Shown here: positions 18,013-26,891 of the stretch, piece by piece
How the letters are laid out: each line of letters opens with the position of its first letter
How positions within the stretch are numbered: the first letter of the stretch is position 1
Assembly (NCBI RefSeq): GCF_029210395.1
Contig: NZ_JARGDP010000016.1
Span: 1 to 50,552, forward strand
Length of the DNA stretch: 50,552 nucleotides
Reading direction: 5' to 3'
Source: Petrocella sp. FN5
GTDB lineage: Bacteria; Bacillota; Clostridia; Lachnospirales; Vallitaleaceae
Made by a program: the position numbers and the translations under genes
Notes under the pieces: model-generated
The model's database searches: none
Told to the model about the DNA's origin: nothing
The model's input: only the letters and a program-made list of their open reading frames with translations

Positions 18013-20916
18013 CTAGTTCAAGGTCTTAAGTGTAACAAACATATCTTTTTCTTCTTCAACTGTATTTTCGTTTCCAATGACGCAGTAGTAATCTTGTCGG
18101 ATGACTTTTTCAATCAATTGACCGAGTGCCCTTAGATCTTCTAGGGTTGTTGTCAGTATTTCATCCCGTTCTCTTTGCTCATCTTCTACAGTAACATTTG
18201 CCAAATACAATCCCAAAGCCCTTTCACCCTTCATTTGTGGTGTTAATGGTACATCCACATTGCTCATGGTGCCGATAATGTATTTTACAAGTTCTCTTTT
18301 ATCTAAATTCAGATTTTTTATATAGTCTGGCAAGGCCCTATATATTGCGTAAGTCTTATTCAAGTTAGGATCTCTATAAGAACCTAGGAAAAATAGGCCA
18401 TTTCTTCTAAAACCGGCAAATCCACCATAAGCCCCACCTTTTACTCTGACTTCTTTCCACATATAATCCAAGCTCATAATCGTTTGTAATACCTTCATAT
18501 GACCATTGTAAAGATAACCTTCTTTTACATAATCACCGGCTAATGCACAGTATTGCACCTTGCTGGCTGTTTTGAAACCTTCATTCAAGACTTCAAAAGT
18601 GATTGGTAATGTGGCTTCGTATGTTATGGCTTTTTGGGGAAATACTGTGATTAGTTCTTGAAGCTTTTCTTTTACAGGTGCTACAAGTCTTTCTTCAGTA
18701 TTCACTAAAATATGTAGATTTTCCCTATGGGTGATCTTATTTAGAATCACTTCTAGCTTTCTTGCCACTTCCTCATACTGATTTTCAGACACAAGCTTGT
18801 CAAGAAACTCATAATAAGTAATGCCATCTAGGGCTTCTTTGTAAAATGCACTGATGTTAAAGTAGCTTGAACAGCGATTAATGCTAACTGTATGCCCACC
18901 ACTGGTTAAGGATGTACTCAGTCTGGACTTGTTTTCTAAAATCAAGTCCTTCAAACGATTCAAATCTGTAAAGACGGACTCAGTCAGTACCTCTTTGACC
19001 AAAGCTAGGGTTTCCTCCATTTTTTCGCTTAAGCATTTGAACTTCATTTCAAACTTAGTCTGACATGTATCCGGTTCATTGTTCATACCGTATACATTGG
19101 TGTCTGCGTTTATACCACCTGTATGAATGTTAATCTCATCTGATAAGTCTGAGTAGGTATGTTGCTGTGTATCCATACGCATCAAAAGCTTTGTAAGCAA
19201 GCTGACATAAGGCAACTCCTCAAAAGTCAGGGGTGAAAAGTCAAACAATAAGCGCATGTATACAATGTTATTGGTGAAAGTCTTATGAAGAACCCATTCT
19301 TGATTCTCTTCTTTTATAACTTCGTATTCTATAGGAGATGCTTCTTTTTTAATGTCCGATAAATCTAATAATGGTATTTTCTCTAAATCTTCTCTTGAAT
19401 TCGGTTCTGCTTGATGTTTTTTAAGAGATTGGGTCTCTTCTATTAGGGCCAACTTATCTTCATGGGTTAAACTACTTCCAAAGGCATGAAGTTTATCCTT
19501 CAGTTGTTTTTCTTTATTTGCCAACATCTGGGCATCCGGAACGAGTCTGAGCAGTGCCGTATGTGGATTATTTAATAAATAGGTAGAAATAAGACCTGTA
19601 AAACAGCCGTTTTTCACACCTTGTCTAAGCTGTTCAAAGGCTTCGTCATAAGCAAAATTAACAAATGGATCTCCATCATATAACCACGTATCCAAGGCTT
19701 TTATTGAATAAATGACCCCTTTTGGGTATTGGCCGAAGTCTGCTTCTCTTACTTTAAACTCAAAATAATTAATAGCGGCTTCAACTTTTTTTCTTGAGAA
19801 ACCTTCTCTTGCAATCTTTCCAAGTACACTTTCAATGGTCGCCACAAAAAGTGCCTCATGTTCTACATTGGTGTTTTTTGCAATGATACTAAAGGTTGGT
19901 TGTCTAAGGCCACTGTCATAACTTCCAAAGATATCTTCTGCAATATTCAACTTTAGTAATGCTTCCTTAAGAGGTGCTCCCGGTGCATCTATTAGAAGAT
20001 GTTCCATTACTTCTAGCCCAAGGTTCTCACAATGGCTCTCCGGTTTGTCAAAAGCAACGTTGTAACTTAAATAAGACCTCTTGTCCGTATTGGCATCTTG
20101 TCCCACGGCATAGGATTTTGTTACGTGATTTCTTGTTTTAAAAGGCTCAACTTTGACCAACTCAGAGTCTACTTCAATTTTTTCGAAGTCATTTAGATAG
20201 GCTTCATTCAACCAGGACAACTGTTCTGTTACATCTAAGTCACCATAGAAAAATATATAGCTGTTACTGGGATGATAGTAAGTTCTATGAAAATCCAAAA
20301 ACTGTTCTTGAGTTAAATCTGTAATGGCATCCGGTTCGCCACCTGAATCATAACCATAAGGATGGTTGGGGAAAAGCGCGGTTTGTATCTGTCTAAAAAG
20401 GACCTGTTCCGGGTTGGAGGAGGCACCTTTCATTTCATTATAAACCACACCGTTATAAGTCACGTCGCCTTCTATTGCTTCCAGTTCATAGTGCCAACCT
20501 TCTTGTTGCAAAATACGAGGATCCTTATAGATATTTGGATAAAGTACCGCATCCATATATACATCCACAAGATTTCTAAAATCCTGATTGTTGCAACTGG
20601 CAACGGGATACATGGTTTTATCGGGGTATGTCATGGCGTTTAGAAAAGTGTTAAGTGACCCTTTTGCCAACTCAACAAAAGGGTCTTTGACTGGGTATTT
20701 CCGTGAACCACACAGTACAGAGTGTTCTAGAATATGGGGTAAACCTGTATCATCCTTAGGGGGTGTTCTAAATATGATGTTAAAGGTTTTATTTTCATCA
20801 TCATTTTTTACCACCATGATTCTGGCACCACTTTTTTCATGTTCTAATAATAATCCCAGGCCATTTAATGCCTCTATTTTTTCTTCTTTTATGATTTTAT
20901 AATGTTTGTATTCCAT
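18013..20916 (-). CDS. M16C zinc peptidase, presequence-protease-like
   Basis: 967 residues, the usual length for the single-chain PreP/insulinase-type M16C family that degrades peptides inside a closed chamber. The inverted zinc motif HILEH is at residues 61-65, and the third ligand is in YNEMKGASS. A second degenerate half follows, including a VKGGAYGGFAGFRRNG substrate-binding segment typical of the C-terminal domain. No signal peptide, so probably cytosolic. AGGAGG precedes the ATG. It heads the M16-M29 pair after the methionine sulfoxide reductase gene. Confidence 0.92.
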   Translation of the reverse strand: MEYKHYKIIKEEKIEALNGLGLLLEHEKSGARIMVVKNDDENKTFNIIFRTPPKDDTGLPHILEHSVLCGSRKYPVKDPFVELAKGSLNTFLNAMTYPDKTMYPVASCNNQDFRNLVDVYMDAVLYPNIYKDPRILQQEGWHYELEAIEGDVTYNGVVYNEMKGASSNPEQVLFRQIQTALFPNHPYGYDSGGEPDAITDLTQEQFLDFHRTYYHPSNSYIFFYGDLDVTEQLSWLNEAYLNDFEKIEVDSELVKVEPFKTRNHVTKSYAVGQDANTDKRSYLSYNVAFDKPESHCENLGLEVMEHLLIDAPGAPLKEALLKLNIAEDIFGSYDSGLRQPTFSIIAKNTNVEHEALFVATIESVLGKIAREGFSRKKVEAAINYFEFKVREADFGQYPKGVIYSIKALDTWLYDGDPFVNFAYDEAFEQLRQGVKNGCFTGLISTYLLNNPHTALLRLVPDAQMLANKEKQLKDKLHAFGSSLTHEDKLALIEETQSLKKHQAEPNSREDLEKIPLLDLSDIKKEASPIEYEVIKEENQEWVLHKTFTNNIVYMRLLFDFSPLTFEELPYVSLLTKLLMRMDTQQHTYSDLSDEINIHTGGINADTNVYGMNNEPDTCQTKFEMKFKCLSEKMEETLALVKEVLTESVFTDLNRLKDLILENKSRLSTSLTSGGHTVSINRCSSYFNISAFYKEALDGITYYEFLDKLVSENQYEEVARKLEVILNKITHRENLHILVNTEERLVAPVKEKLQELITVFPQKAITYEATLPITFEVLNEGFKTASKVQYCALAGDYVKEGYLYNGHMKVLQTIMSLDYMWKEVRVKGGAYGGFAGFRRNGLFFLGSYRDPNLNKTYAIYRALPDYIKNLNLDKRELVKYIIGTMSNVDVPLTPQMKGERALGLYLANVTVEDEQRERDEILTTTLEDLRALGQLIEKVIRQDYYCVIGNENTVEEEKDMFVTLKTLN

Positions 20917-20958
20917 ATACTGCCTCCTTGTTATCTTTAGTCATTATCTTGATTTTGA

Positions 20959-21459
20959 TCAAAGCTTCAAAACGAAGTCACTGGCCACAAGTAGTTTGTC
21001 TACAATGTTCTCCAGTGCTTTTTGGTCTTCTTCGCTGAAACGGCTTTTTGATGTGCTGTCTATGTCTAGAACACCAAGTAAAACACCCTTTTTTATCATG
21101 GGGATCACCAGTTCAGCCTTGGTGTCTCCATCACATGCAATATGACCTTCAAATTGATGTACATCAGGAATCCGAAGGGTTTCTCGCTTCATTGCGGCTG
21201 TTCCGCAAACACCTTTTCCTATGCTAATCCTCACACAGGCCGGCTTCCCTTGAAATGGGCCAAGGACCAGCTCACCTGACTTAAAAAGATAGTATCCAAC
21301 CCAATTAACATCACCCAGTGTATGGTATAGTAAAGATGCTAGGTTGCTCATATTAGCTAAAGCATCTCTTTCATCATAAAAAAGACCATCCGCAAAATCC
21401 TTGATGTCAGCGTAAAAATTTGCATAATCTTTAGAACATATGGATGATAAATCGAACAT
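20959..21459 (-). CDS. msrC: Free methionine-R-sulfoxide reductase (GAF domain)
   Basis: Reduces free methionine-R-sulfoxide. I start at MFDLSSICSKDY (166 residues) because AAGGAGG stands 5 bases upstream; the longer frame adds 37 AT-rich residues without homology. The single GAF domain has Cys75, Cys85 and Cys109, spaced 10 and 24 apart exactly as in E. coli fRMsr (84, 94, 118), within CVRISIGKGVCG and IACDGDTKAELVIP. It probably heads the operon with the two peptidases. Confidence 0.9.
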   Translation of the reverse strand: MFDLSSICSKDYANFYADIKDFADGLFYDERDALANMSNLASLLYHTLGDVNWVGYYLFKSGELVLGPFQGKPACVRISIGKGVCGTAAMKRETLRIPDVHQFEGHIACDGDTKAELVIPMIKKGVLLGVLDIDSTSKSRFSEEDQKALENIVDKLLVASDFVLKL

Positions 21460-21591
21460 AGCTGCCTCCTTAGGTTCAATTGATTCAATTTCAATTGATA
21501 TTGGTTCTATTTTAACATTGGATGTCTTATAGATAAAGGGAAATCGCAATTTATAAAAATATTTTAACAAGATGGCTTAGATTACACAACT

Positions 21592-21625
21592 AAAAAGACC
21601 CTCTCTAAGATATAGGAAGGTCTTT
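21592..21625 (-). terminator. Terminator of the nrdD-thyA-folA operon
   Basis: On the minus strand AAAGACCTT pairs with AGGGTCTTT (one G-U), followed by TTTTTA. It begins 4 bases beyond the folA stop and separates folA from the methionine sulfoxide reductase gene. Confidence 0.8.
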
Positions 21626-21629
21626 CCAA

Positions 21630-22124
21630 TTATGATGTTTCTCGTACCCATATCGTATGTCTGTATCTAAAATCCGGCGTCTTAAGCCATGGACCTTTTT
21701 CTGTACATCGCCATTCTTTAAGCCTACGTAAATCCGGCATGAATGTGTCTGCCTTAAGATCCGCCTCTATCATGGTCACATAGGCTTTCTGACAATAGGG
21801 TAGCAAAACCTCATAAATGTTACCACCACCGGATACAAAAACTTCTTCCGGATGAGTGTCTTTTACTGTTTTAAGAAGTTGTTCAACCGATGAGACACTT
21901 GTAATTCTTGGGTGCTCGTAGGTTTTTGTACGCGTCATGACAATGTGTTGTCTTTTTGGTAAAGGCGCACCATTCTTAAAAGATTCTAATGTTTTACGTC
22001 CGATGACAATGGTCTTATCCAATGTCATCGCCTTAAAATAGGCCAAATCCTCCGGTAAATAGGTTAGAAGATTGCCGTCTCGACCGATACCGAACTTTTC
22101 ATCCACTGCAACAATCAATACCAT
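21630..22124 (-). CDS. folA: Dihydrofolate reductase
   Basis: NADPH-dependent reduction of dihydrofolate, regenerating the cofactor consumed by ThyA next door. 164 residues. Conserved landmarks are IVAVDEKFGIG, the catalytic acid Asp26 in LPEDL, KTIVIGRKTLESF and VFVSGGGNIYE. The usual PW of the Met20 loop is replaced: residues 19-22 read LLTY where E. coli has MPWN. This looks like the Trp-lacking branch seen in some Firmicutes. It follows thyA by 9 bases. Confidence 0.93.
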   Translation of the reverse strand: MVLIVAVDEKFGIGRDGNLLTYLPEDLAYFKAMTLDKTIVIGRKTLESFKNGAPLPKRQHIVMTRTKTYEHPRITSVSSVEQLLKTVKDTHPEEVFVSGGGNIYEVLLPYCQKAYVTMIEADLKADTFMPDLRRLKEWRCTEKGPWLKTPDFRYRHTIWVRETS

Positions 22125-22133
22125 GTCGTCCTC

Positions 22134-22964
22134 CTATATGGCAATTTCTATCCCTTTGATTTGTTTGCCTCGCTTATAGTCTAAGAGTTCAAAATCCTCC
22201 ACCTTAAAATCATAAAAGTCTTTGACATTAGGGTTCATTCGAAAGATTGGCGGATCATAAGCTTGTCTTTCTATCAATGTTTCAACATGTTTTATATGAC
22301 GATCATAGATATGAGCATCGGCGATCACATGTAGCAATTCTCCCACTTCAAGGTCCGATACCTGAGCCAGCATATGCATTAATACCGCATACTGTACCAC
22401 ATTCCAGTTGTTGGCTGCTAGGACATCATTGGATCTTTGATTTAAGATGCCATTCAACTTTTTGCCTGTCACATTAAAAGTCATGCTATAGGCACATGGG
22501 TAAAGGTTCATCTCACTTAAATCTGAATGGACATATATGTTGCTAATAATTCTTCGACTATAAGGATTGTTTTTTAGATCATAAAGCACCCTGTCCACTT
22601 GGTCAAACATACCTTCAGGATACGGATGTTTCACACCCATTTGATAGCCATAAGCTTTTCCAATAGATCCATCCTCATCTGCCCAGTTGTCCCATATTCG
22701 ACTGCCTAAATCGTGAATGTTATTTGATTTCTTTTGCCAGATCCATAAGACTTCATCAATGGCCTTTTCAAAGTTGGTACGTCGTAAAGTCAGAATCGGA
22801 AACTCTTTGGCCAAATCATATCGATTGACCACCCCAAACTTCTTAATGGTATGGGCCATGCTCCCATCTTCCCATCTGGCTCTTACCGCCTGTCCTTCTG
22901 AGGAGGTTCCGGTTTCCAATATTTCTTTGCACATATTTATAAAAATCTGATCTGCTAAACTCAT
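22134..22964 (-). CDS. thyA: Thymidylate synthase
   Basis: Methylates dUMP to dTMP using methylenetetrahydrofolate. I start at the second of two adjacent ATGs, better spaced from AAGGAG (276 residues). The nucleophile Cys is in NLYPCAYSMTF, with Ala-Tyr instead of the common His after it. The dUMP/folate-binding segments NQRSNDVLAANNWNVVQYA and HVIADAHIYDRH are intact. It lies between nrdD and folA, giving one transcript for deoxyribonucleotide and dTMP supply. Confidence 0.94.
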   Translation of the reverse strand: MSLADQIFINMCKEILETGTSSEGQAVRARWEDGSMAHTIKKFGVVNRYDLAKEFPILTLRRTNFEKAIDEVLWIWQKKSNNIHDLGSRIWDNWADEDGSIGKAYGYQMGVKHPYPEGMFDQVDRVLYDLKNNPYSRRIISNIYVHSDLSEMNLYPCAYSMTFNVTGKKLNGILNQRSNDVLAANNWNVVQYAVLMHMLAQVSDLEVGELLHVIADAHIYDRHIKHVETLIERQAYDPPIFRMNPNVKDFYDFKVEDFELLDYKRGKQIKGIEIAI

Positions 22965-22979
22965 CATCTGCTCCTTAAT

Positions 22980-25376
22980 TTAAGTCGTTACGTAACTGGT
23001 TGTGAACCTTCTAATACTGGCTAATCCTGAATAGGTATCATAATTATCTTCTGATAAGACAACCAAGGTTGGCGCTGTCATGACTTTGAACCGTTCTACT
23101 AAGCTAAGTTCTTCTTCTGCATCTACAATCCTGTAACTATGTTTTTTACCTAGATAGACTTTTGCCACCTGACAACTGGGGCAAGTTTTCGTCGTAAAAA
23201 GCAATACTTTTTGATCTTGAGCGTCACTGCCAGACTTTTCTTCTAGCTCTGCCCTTGCCTTCAAGGCCTTTTCTATTCCTACATCTTCAGCTGACGCCTT
23301 AGTACCACCTTCTACAATGTACTCTCTACGTTCTTTATACTCCTGGCTTTTGCCATCATTCCAATGTTGTAGTGGACGATAGTAACCGGTTATACGAGAA
23401 TACACTTCTGTTCTATGACTACATTCAGGACATTGATGCACTTCACCACTTAAGTAACCATGGTTTTCGCATATGGAGTAAGTGGGGGACAAGGTGTAAT
23501 AAGGCAATTTATAATTCTCAGCTATGGCTTTGACCAATTTGGCTGCTTCTTGCCAACCGGAGAGCTTCTCACCTAAGAACCCGTGAAAAACGGTACCTGA
23601 TGTGTATTTGTCTTGGAAGGCATCTTGAAGATCTAAGGCATCAAATATATCCACTGTATGATCTACCGGTAGATGGGTGCTGTTGGTATAATAGGGTATC
23701 CCCATATTCTTCCCTGCTGAAATAATATCTATGTATTTTACTTTATCCATCTTAGCCAGACGATAAGTGGTTGATTCTGCAGGTGTTGCCTCAAGATTAT
23801 ACAAATCACCATAGGCTTCTTGATAATCAGACAAACGATCACGCATATGATCCAATACCTTAAGGGCAAATGCTCTGGCTTTTTCATTGATTAGATTCTT
23901 GCCAATCCATTTGGCATTAAGGGTAGCCTCATTCATACCAATAATGCCAATGGTGGAAAAATGGCTTGAAAAATGCCCTAAATATCTTTTCGTATAAGGG
24001 TATAGGCCTTCATTGAGGAGGCGCGTGATGACTTCTTTTTTAATCTTCAAGGACCTAGCTGCAAGATCCATAATGTTGTTCAGACGTTCAAAGAAATCTT
24101 GCTCATCTTCAGCCAAGTAGCCTATTCTTGGTAGGTTAATGGTAACCACGCCGATTGAACCGGTGCTTTCACCGGAACCAAAGTATCCACCTTGTTTTTT
24201 CCTAAGCTCTCGTAAATCCAGTCTTAACCGACAGCACATGCTCCTAATGTCACTGGGCTCCATATCACTATTAAGGTAATTGGAAAAATAAGGTGTTCCA
24301 TATTTTGCTGTCATTTCAAACAAAAGTTTGTTATTCTCATGATCTCCAAAATCAAATGCTTTGGTTATGGAATAAGTAGGTATAGGGTATTGAAAACCGC
24401 GTCCGTTGGCATCCCCTTCAAGCATAACCTCTATAAAAGCCTTGTTAATCATATCCATCTCTGCTTGACAGTCTCCGTAAGTAAAATCCATAGCTTTGCC
24501 ACCAACAATGGCCGGTAGACTTGCCAAATCATCCGGTACTTTCCAGTCTATGGTAATATTAGAAAAGGGAGATTGGGTACCCCAACGACTGGGTATATTA
24601 ACCCCAAAAACAAAGGACTGTATGGCTTGTTTAACTTCCTTATAACTTAGATTATCGACTTTTACAAAAGGCGCTAGGTAGGTGTCAAAGGAAGAAAAAG
24701 CTTGTGCACCGGCCCATTCATTTTGCATAATACCCAGAAAATTAACCATCTGATTGCAAAGTGTAATCAGATGTCTGGCCGGTGCTGAAGATATCTTACC
24801 GGGGATACCACCTAGGCCTTCTTCAATCAATTGCTTCAAGGACCAACCGGCACAATAGCCCGTCAACATAGAGAGATCATGAATATGCATGTCCCCATTC
24901 CTATGGGCATTGGCTATGGCTTCATCATATGCCTCTGATAACCAATAATTTGCCGTTATGGCTCCTGAATTATGTAGAATTAATCCGCCAACGGAATAGG
25001 TAACCGTCGAGTTCTCTTTTACACGCCAGTCTTCTTCTTTTACATAGCTATTTACAATTTCTTTGTAATCCAATATGGTGGATTTGATATTTCTGATTTT
25101 CTCTCTTTGCTTACGATATAGTATATAAGCTTTGGCCACTTCTGTATAGCCGGATTCTTCTAAGATTTTTTCCACACTGTCTTGTATGGCTTCCACACCG
25201 ATTTGCCCATTTACTATTTTTGACTCAAAATCTGATGTCACTCTAAGCACCAACATATTCAATATGTCATCATTAAAAACCTTCTTCGTGGCGACAAAGG
25301 CCTTGGTAATCGCATCCTTAATCTTATGTAAATCAAAACCTCTTATTTCCCCATCTCGTTTGACCACTTCATACAT
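22980..25376 (-). CDS. nrdD: Anaerobic ribonucleoside-triphosphate reductase fused to a redoxin domain
   Basis: 798-residue class III glycyl-radical enzyme that makes dNTPs without oxygen. Residues 1-95 form an allosteric ATP-cone (YEVVKRDGEIRGFD...). The catalytic barrel follows, with a zinc-site region (YSICENHGYLSGEVHQCPEC) and the radical glycine near residue 664 (SRITGYYRP). From about residue 723 there is a glutaredoxin/thioredoxin-like domain with CPSC at 732-735 and the cis-Pro motif TAPTLVV, implying a redoxin rather than formate as electron donor. No nrdG activase gene is adjacent. Confidence 0.95.
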   Translation of the reverse strand: MYEVVKRDGEIRGFDLHKIKDAITKAFVATKKVFNDDILNMLVLRVTSDFESKIVNGQIGVEAIQDSVEKILEESGYTEVAKAYILYRKQREKIRNIKSTILDYKEIVNSYVKEEDWRVKENSTVTYSVGGLILHNSGAITANYWLSEAYDEAIANAHRNGDMHIHDLSMLTGYCAGWSLKQLIEEGLGGIPGKISSAPARHLITLCNQMVNFLGIMQNEWAGAQAFSSFDTYLAPFVKVDNLSYKEVKQAIQSFVFGVNIPSRWGTQSPFSNITIDWKVPDDLASLPAIVGGKAMDFTYGDCQAEMDMINKAFIEVMLEGDANGRGFQYPIPTYSITKAFDFGDHENNKLLFEMTAKYGTPYFSNYLNSDMEPSDIRSMCCRLRLDLRELRKKQGGYFGSGESTGSIGVVTINLPRIGYLAEDEQDFFERLNNIMDLAARSLKIKKEVITRLLNEGLYPYTKRYLGHFSSHFSTIGIIGMNEATLNAKWIGKNLINEKARAFALKVLDHMRDRLSDYQEAYGDLYNLEATPAESTTYRLAKMDKVKYIDIISAGKNMGIPYYTNSTHLPVDHTVDIFDALDLQDAFQDKYTSGTVFHGFLGEKLSGWQEAAKLVKAIAENYKLPYYTLSPTYSICENHGYLSGEVHQCPECSHRTEVYSRITGYYRPLQHWNDGKSQEYKERREYIVEGGTKASAEDVGIEKALKARAELEEKSGSDAQDQKVLLFTTKTCPSCQVAKVYLGKKHSYRIVDAEEELSLVERFKVMTAPTLVVLSEDNYDTYSGLASIRRFTTSYVTT

Positions 25377-25426
25377 TTGACATACCTCCCAAACTTCAAC
25401 ACAAAACAGCTACCTCAACATATAAA

Positions 25427-25455
25427 ATCATACCACAGTGCAAGAACTTGGTCAA
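25427..25455 (-). promoter_or_regulatory. Sigma-A promoter of nrdD-thyA-folA
   Basis: On the minus strand TTGACC (25455-25450) and TATGAT (25432-25427) are separated by 17 bases, and TGG before the -10 gives an extended -10. The start should be near 25420, about 45 bases upstream of nrdD. Confidence 0.8.
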
Positions 25456-25463
25456 CGGAAAAA

Positions 25464-25511
25464 ATACTATATACAGTAGGCAATTAGTTGTATACCTACT
25501 ATATATAGTAT
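25464..25511 (-). promoter_or_regulatory. Two NrdR boxes
   Basis: ATACTATATACAGTAG (25464-25479) and CTACTATATATAGTAT (25496-25511) match the 16-bp NrdR-box pattern around CTATATATAG. They start 32 bp apart, i.e. three helical turns, the spacing typical of NrdR boxes. They lie just upstream of the nrdD -35. NrdR (an ATP/dATP-sensing repressor) is not encoded in the window, so regulation is inferred from the sites. Confidence 0.85.
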
Positions 25512-25526
25512 TTACTTATTTAACAA

Positions 25527-25613
25527 TGGTTAAAGGGTCAAAACTAGGTTTCACTAAATTCACCCACCATATGTAGGTGAAGGTTCAACTATATAGTTTT
25601 GACACCTTAACCA
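25527..25613 (-). repeat. Long inverted repeat at the 3' end of hflX
   Basis: On the minus strand TGGTTAAGGTGTCAAAACTA (which includes the hflX stop codon) pairs at 19 of 20 positions with its inverted copy at 25546-25527. A second imperfect hairpin (TTCACC/GGTGAA) lies inside. One arm pairing is G-U only on the minus strand, consistent with an RNA structure in the hflX mRNA. The arms match the palindrome at 7293-7332. No T-run follows. Confidence 0.6.
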
Positions 25614-26887
25614 ATAACCATACTACCCAATTCATATTTATTAATATAGGCCTCTTCAATATACACTTCAACATAGGTCCCTTCATTGACATAAGACTCT
25701 TCAAGGATCTGACCATATGTCCTAAGCTTTTGAAGAATCTGACCTTGATGATAGGGTACAATAATTTTCATGAGTCGCTGTCCCTGTAGCAGATGTTGTT
25801 CCAAAGCTTCCAGTACTTTACGGATGCCATCACCTGTTAAGGCTGAAACGCGAATATTAGCAAGTGCCTTTTCATCCCATAGGTCTTCATCTACATTGTC
25901 TCTATCACATTTGTTGAGCAAGGTCAACATGGGTGTTTTCTCTGCTCCAAGCTCCTGTAAGGTTTCATGGACAACCTGTATATGCTTATTGGCGTCCGGA
26001 TTGCTTGCGTCCACCATATGAATTAAAAGATCTGCATAAACCACTTCTTCTAAGGTCGACTTAAAAGCTTCTACAATATGATGGGGCAATTTTCTGATAA
26101 AACCAACCGTATCCACCAATAGGACTTCTTTCCCTTCCGGTAGGACCATATTTCTGGTGGTGGGGTCAAGTGTTGCAAATAGCATATCCTCTTGCAAGAC
26201 ACCAGCATCGGTCAAATGGTTCAATAAGGTTGATTTTCCTGCATTGGTGTATCCGACAATAGCAATGATTGGTTTGCCTTGTTTAGCTCGTCCTTCTCTT
26301 AATAGGTGTCTACTGGAATGGATTTTTTCCAGTTCCTCTTTCAATATATCAATACGTCGTCTAATATGGCGTTTATCCGTCTCTAGTTTTTTCTCTCCAG
26401 GACCTCTTGTACCAATACCACCACCTAATCTTGATAGACTTTTACCCAGTCCGGACAACCTAGATAGACGGTATCGCATCTGAGCCATCTCAACCTGCAA
26501 TATACCTTCTTTGGTATGAGCATGTCTTGCAAAGATATCCATAATCAATATAGGACGATCTACAATCTTAACATCTAGAGCCTCGCCAAGGTTTTTTAAC
26601 TGTGCCGGTGACAACTCATCATCACAGATGACTGTGGTTATTTCATATTGGTCAATCATCTCTTTTAACTCTTCCACTTTGCCTTTTCCGAAGTAAGTAG
26701 CAGGATGAGGTTTATCTCTGTTTTGTATGACTTTGACCAAGGTGCTTGCACCCGCTGTTTTTGCAAGTTCTTCTAGTTCATCAATAGCGCTGTCCACTTC
26801 TTTTTCCTTATTTTGGGGACAAATAGCAATTAATATGGCTTTTTCTTCTATTTCATTCTTGATTTGTTCTTCCACTTGGTGCACCAA
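25607..26887 (-). CDS. hflX: HflX-type ribosome-associated GTPase
   Basis: 426-residue GTPase that in characterised bacteria splits stalled 70S ribosomes during stress. The glycine-rich N-terminal domain ends near residue 190 (SRLGGGIGTRGPGEKKLE), followed by a G domain with GYTNAGKST, DTVGFIRKLP and NKCD. No ATG is available at the start: the frame begins TTG-GTG, 5 bases after the stop of the upstream TPR gene, with only a weak AGAAAG site, suggesting translational coupling. Confidence 0.93.
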   Translation of the reverse strand: MVHQVEEQIKNEIEEKAILIAICPQNKEKEVDSAIDELEELAKTAGASTLVKVIQNRDKPHPATYFGKGKVEELKEMIDQYEITTVICDDELSPAQLKNLGEALDVKIVDRPILIMDIFARHAHTKEGILQVEMAQMRYRLSRLSGLGKSLSRLGGGIGTRGPGEKKLETDKRHIRRRIDILKEELEKIHSSRHLLREGRAKQGKPIIAIVGYTNAGKSTLLNHLTDAGVLQEDMLFATLDPTTRNMVLPEGKEVLLVDTVGFIRKLPHHIVEAFKSTLEEVVYADLLIHMVDASNPDANKHIQVVHETLQELGAEKTPMLTLLNKCDRDNVDEDLWDEKALANIRVSALTGDGIRKVLEALEQHLLQGQRLMKIIVPYHQGQILQKLRTYGQILEESYVNEGTYVEVYIEEAYINKYELGSMVIG

Positions 26888-26891
26888 CTTT

